From assembly GCA_903928045.1 (NCBI GenBank), contig CAIYPH010000935.1, positions 1 to 7,367 of the forward strand: a DNA stretch of 7,367 bases. The letters run 5' to 3'. This document shows positions 5,214 to 7,367 of the stretch, one piece after another. Within the stretch, counting starts at the first letter, position 1, and each line of letters opens with the position of its first letter. The DNA comes from an uncultured Rhodospirillales bacterium. Lineage in GTDB: Bacteria; Pseudomonadota; Alphaproteobacteria; Acetobacterales; Acetobacteraceae. Position numbers and translations under genes: made by a program. The notes beneath the pieces are model-generated. The model worked only from the letters and a program-made list of their open reading frames with translations, was not told where the DNA came from and ran no database searches.

Positions 5214-7367
5214 CTACTCCGCCGCCACCGCCGGCGTCAGCACCATCTGCGCCGCCGCGCCAAGATCGACCGACAACAGCCGCGACACGCCGCGCTCCTG
5301 CATCGTCACCCCGTAAAGCCGGTCCATTCTGGCCATGGTGAGCTGGTGGTGGGTGACGACGAGGAAGCGGGTGCCGGTTTCGCGCACCATGTCTTCGAGC
5401 AGCGTGCAGAACCGCTCGACATTGGCGTCATCCAGCGGCGCGTCCACCTCGTCGAGCACGCAGACGGGGGCGGGGTTGCAGCGGAAGACGGCGAAGATCA
5501 GCGAGAGCGCGGTCAGCGCCTGCTCGCCGCCGGAGAGCAGCGAGAGGGTGGCGAGTTTCTTGCCGGGCGGCTGCGCGAAGATTTCGAGGCCGGCCAGCAG
5601 CGGGTCGTCGGAGCCGACCATGGAAAGATGGGCGCGGCCGCCACCGAACATGCGGGAGAACAGCAGTTGGAAATGCTTGTCCACTTGCTCGAACACTGCG
5701 GAGAGGCGCTCGCGGCCCTCGCGGTTGAGGCTGCCGATCGAGCCGCGCAGCTTGGCGATGGCGGTGGAGAGTTCCTCGCGCTCGCGGATGATGGTCTCGA
5801 TGTGGCCGCCGATTTCCTCGGCCTCGATCTCGGCGCGCAGGTTGACGGGGCCCATTTCCTCCCGCTCGCGCAGCAGCTTCTCGTGGCGCCGGCGCAGCTT
5901 GTCCTCGGCGTCCGGCCCGGTGTCATGCGCCGCATCGGGGAGCGCGGCATCGGCGGCGAGGCGTTCGAGGATGCGCTCCTCCACCACGCCCCAGGCGGCA
6001 TTCGCCTGGGTGACGCTGCTTTCCATGCGCAGTACCGCCTCGCGGGCGGCCGCCAGTGCGGCTTCGGCGGCGCGGCCGGCGCGATCGGCCTCGCCAGCCT
6101 CGGCCTCGGCGCGGACCAGGCGCTCGGCCTCGCCGCGATGGGCGGATTCGGCCTGTTCAAGCAGGTCGAAGGCGGCGGCACGGCGGGCGGCGATCGCATC
6201 GGGTTGGGCGGCGAGGGCGGCGATGTCGCGGCTGGCGATGTCGCGCCGTGCGGTGAGGTCGATCACGCGGATCGCGGCGTCGCCGGCGCGCTCGCGCCAG
6301 CCGGCGCTTTCGGCGGCGATGATGCGCAGGCGATGGCCGCGCCCGGCGGCGGTGCGCTCGAGCCCGTCCTGGGTGGCGCGGGCGGAGGTCTCCTGGGCGC
6401 GGGCCTCGGCGAGGACGTCGCGGGCGCGTTCCATCGCGGCGCGCGCGGCGGCGGGGTCGGCGAGCTCCGCGAGGGCGGATTGGGCGGTGGCAAGGGTGCC
6501 GGCCGCCTCCGCATGCTCGGCGGTGAGGCGGGCTTCCTGGGATTGCAGGCCGGCGAGGCGGGCGGCGGCGGCGGCGGCCCGGCTGGTGAGCGTCGCGGCG
6601 GCGCTGCGGGCCTGGTCGAGCCGCTGCTCGGCGGCGCGACGGGTGGCGCGAGCGGTCTGCTCGGCGGCATTGGCGGTGGTCTCGAGCCTGGCGGCCTCGG
6701 TACGGGCCTCGGCTTCGGCAGCGTCGGCGGCGGCGCGGGCCTCGCGCTCGCGGGCCTCCATCTCGCCACGCACGGCGCGTTCGCGGGATTCAGCCTCGGT
6801 GCGCGCGGCCATGGCGGCGGCCTCGGCAGCGCGGCTGGTTTCCAGCTCGGCGGCGAGGCCGGCGAGGCGGTTGCGCTGTTGCAGCCGCACGGCGGCGGCG
6901 GTCGGGGTGCCGGCCTTGATGGTGTAGCCGTCCCAGCGCCACACGGCGCCGGCACGGGAGACCAGCATCTGCCCAGGCAGCAGCCGCGCCTGCAGGGCTG
7001 CGCCGTCCTCGGCGAGGCCGATCTGCGAGAGGGCGCGGCCCAGCACAGGCGGCGCCGTCACGAGGCTGGCCAGGGGCGTCACCCCCTCGGGCAGCGCGGG
7101 CACCGGGTCGAGCGGCGGGAGGGCGCGCCAGTGGCGGGCGGCACCGACATCGGCGGCGGAGTCGAGCTCCTCGCCGAGCGCGGCGCCCAGCGCGGCTTCC
7201 AACCCGGCGGGCACGGTGAGCTGATCGACCATGCGCGGCCAGGCCTCGCCGTCGCGCACCGCGAGAACCTCGGTGAGCGCCTGCACCTGGGCGGCGACGC
7301 GGGCGCGGGCGGAGCCGGCGGTGGCGGCGGCCTCGCGGGCCTGGGCGAGGCCGGCGGCGGTTTCCCG
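5214..7367 (-). CDS. smc: Chromosome segregation protein SMC, C-terminal part (5' end outside window)
   Basis: The frame stays open to the right edge, so 717 residues are visible, about 60% of a usual SMC of roughly 1150-1200. SMC dimers are ABC-type ATPases that entrap and organise chromosomal DNA, normally with ScpA and ScpB. In visible-residue numbering, about 38-162 is the hinge region (AWPRMVDQL, GQMLVSRAGAVWRWDGYTIK). About 165-505 is the returning coiled coil, extremely rich in Ala, Arg and Glu. About 509-717 is the C-terminal head, with VDKHFQLLFSRMFGGG near 559, the ABC signature LSGGEQ at 611-616 (bases 5520-5537), Walker B VCVLDEVDAPLD with Asp639-Glu640, and the H-loop VVTHHQ with His673-His674. 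The Walker A half lies upstream, outside the window. The stop is TAG at 5214-5216. All visible ATPase motifs are intact, so the gene looks functional. It converges on the Hint-protein gene, and its start and operon partners cannot be seen. RecN, MukB and Rad50 are less likely given the hinge and the DEVDAPLDDANV motif. Confidence 0.95.
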   Translation of the reverse strand, partial: RETAAGLAQAREAAATAGSARARVAAQVQALTEVLAVRDGEAWPRMVDQLTVPAGLEAALGAALGEELDSAADVGAARHWRALPPLDPVPALPEGVTPLASLVTAPPVLGRALSQIGLAEDGAALQARLLPGQMLVSRAGAVWRWDGYTIKAGTPTAAAVRLQQRNRLAGLAAELETSRAAEAAAMAARTEAESRERAVRGEMEAREREARAAADAAEAEARTEAARLETTANAAEQTARATRRAAEQRLDQARSAAATLTSRAAAAAARLAGLQSQEARLTAEHAEAAGTLATAQSALAELADPAAARAAMERARDVLAEARAQETSARATQDGLERTAAGRGHRLRIIAAESAGWRERAGDAAIRVIDLTARRDIASRDIAALAAQPDAIAARRAAAFDLLEQAESAHRGEAERLVRAEAEAGEADRAGRAAEAALAAAREAVLRMESSVTQANAAWGVVEERILERLAADAALPDAAHDTGPDAEDKLRRRHEKLLREREEMGPVNLRAEIEAEEIGGHIETIIREREELSTAIAKLRGSIGSLNREGRERLSAVFEQVDKHFQLLFSRMFGGGRAHLSMVGSDDPLLAGLEIFAQPPGKKLATLSLLSGGEQALTALSLIFAVFRCNPAPVCVLDEVDAPLDDANVERFCTLLEDMVRETGTRFLVVTHHQLTMARMDRLYGVTMQERGVSRLLSVDLGAAAQMVLTPAVAAE

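Noticed and set aside
6000..6850. GCG/GGC-rich runs as a triplet-repeat or regulatory region
   Set aside because: They are explained by Ala, Arg and Glu codons in the SMC coiled coil, in frame with the intact head and hinge.
5335..6927. A 530-codon open frame on the plus strand, antisense to smc
   Set aside because: It is a by-product of the very GC-rich, Ala/Arg/Glu-repetitive coiled-coil codons of smc. The translation is Ser/Arg/Ala low-complexity with no recognisable domain, and the smc frame carries intact ATPase motifs.

Overview
The window is high-GC throughout its coding parts, with only a short AT-rich spacer. Its gene content fits an alphaproteobacterium, most likely of the Acetobacteraceae/Rhodospirillales group. 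Two points suggest this: an SMC protein with the hinge type I associate with that group (…GQMLV…WRWDGYTI…), and a very large Hint-domain protein that ends in a module I recognise mainly from Acetobacteraceae proteins. The taxonomic call rests on protein style only.

Layout from left to right. (1) Positions 17-592, minus strand, hold the C-terminal half of a luciferase-like (LLM class) flavin-dependent oxidoreductase. The N-terminal half is absent and an in-frame stop lies four codons upstream of the first usable start, so I call it a gene remnant. (2) After only 26 bases comes a 1487-codon plus-strand gene (619-5082), preceded by a clear ribosome binding site. It encodes a long cysteine-free, Gly/Thr/Ser/Asn-rich beta-repeat passenger, then a Hint (hedgehog/intein-type) autoprocessing domain beginning at Cys1154, then a C-terminal module of about 195 residues. 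(3) A 131-bp AT-rich spacer (5083-5213) is made almost wholly of inverted repeats. Two related short palindromes lie at its ends and form parts of a larger imperfect inverted repeat of about 44 bp per arm. (4) From 5214 to the right edge, minus strand, runs the C-terminal part of the chromosome-organisation ATPase SMC (hinge, returning coiled coil, C-terminal head). Its N-terminal half lies outside the window.

The big gene converges on smc, and the palindromic spacer sits where both transcripts would end. The LLM remnant is co-directional with smc. A simple reading is that an LLM gene once lay downstream of smc and that its 5' half was replaced when the Hint-protein gene arrived. No LLM N-terminal coding sequence remains on either side of the big gene, so this would be a replacement or deletion rather than a clean insertion. 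smc is core chromosome maintenance. The Hint protein is accessory and probably a surface or extracellular protein, although it has no visible signal peptide.
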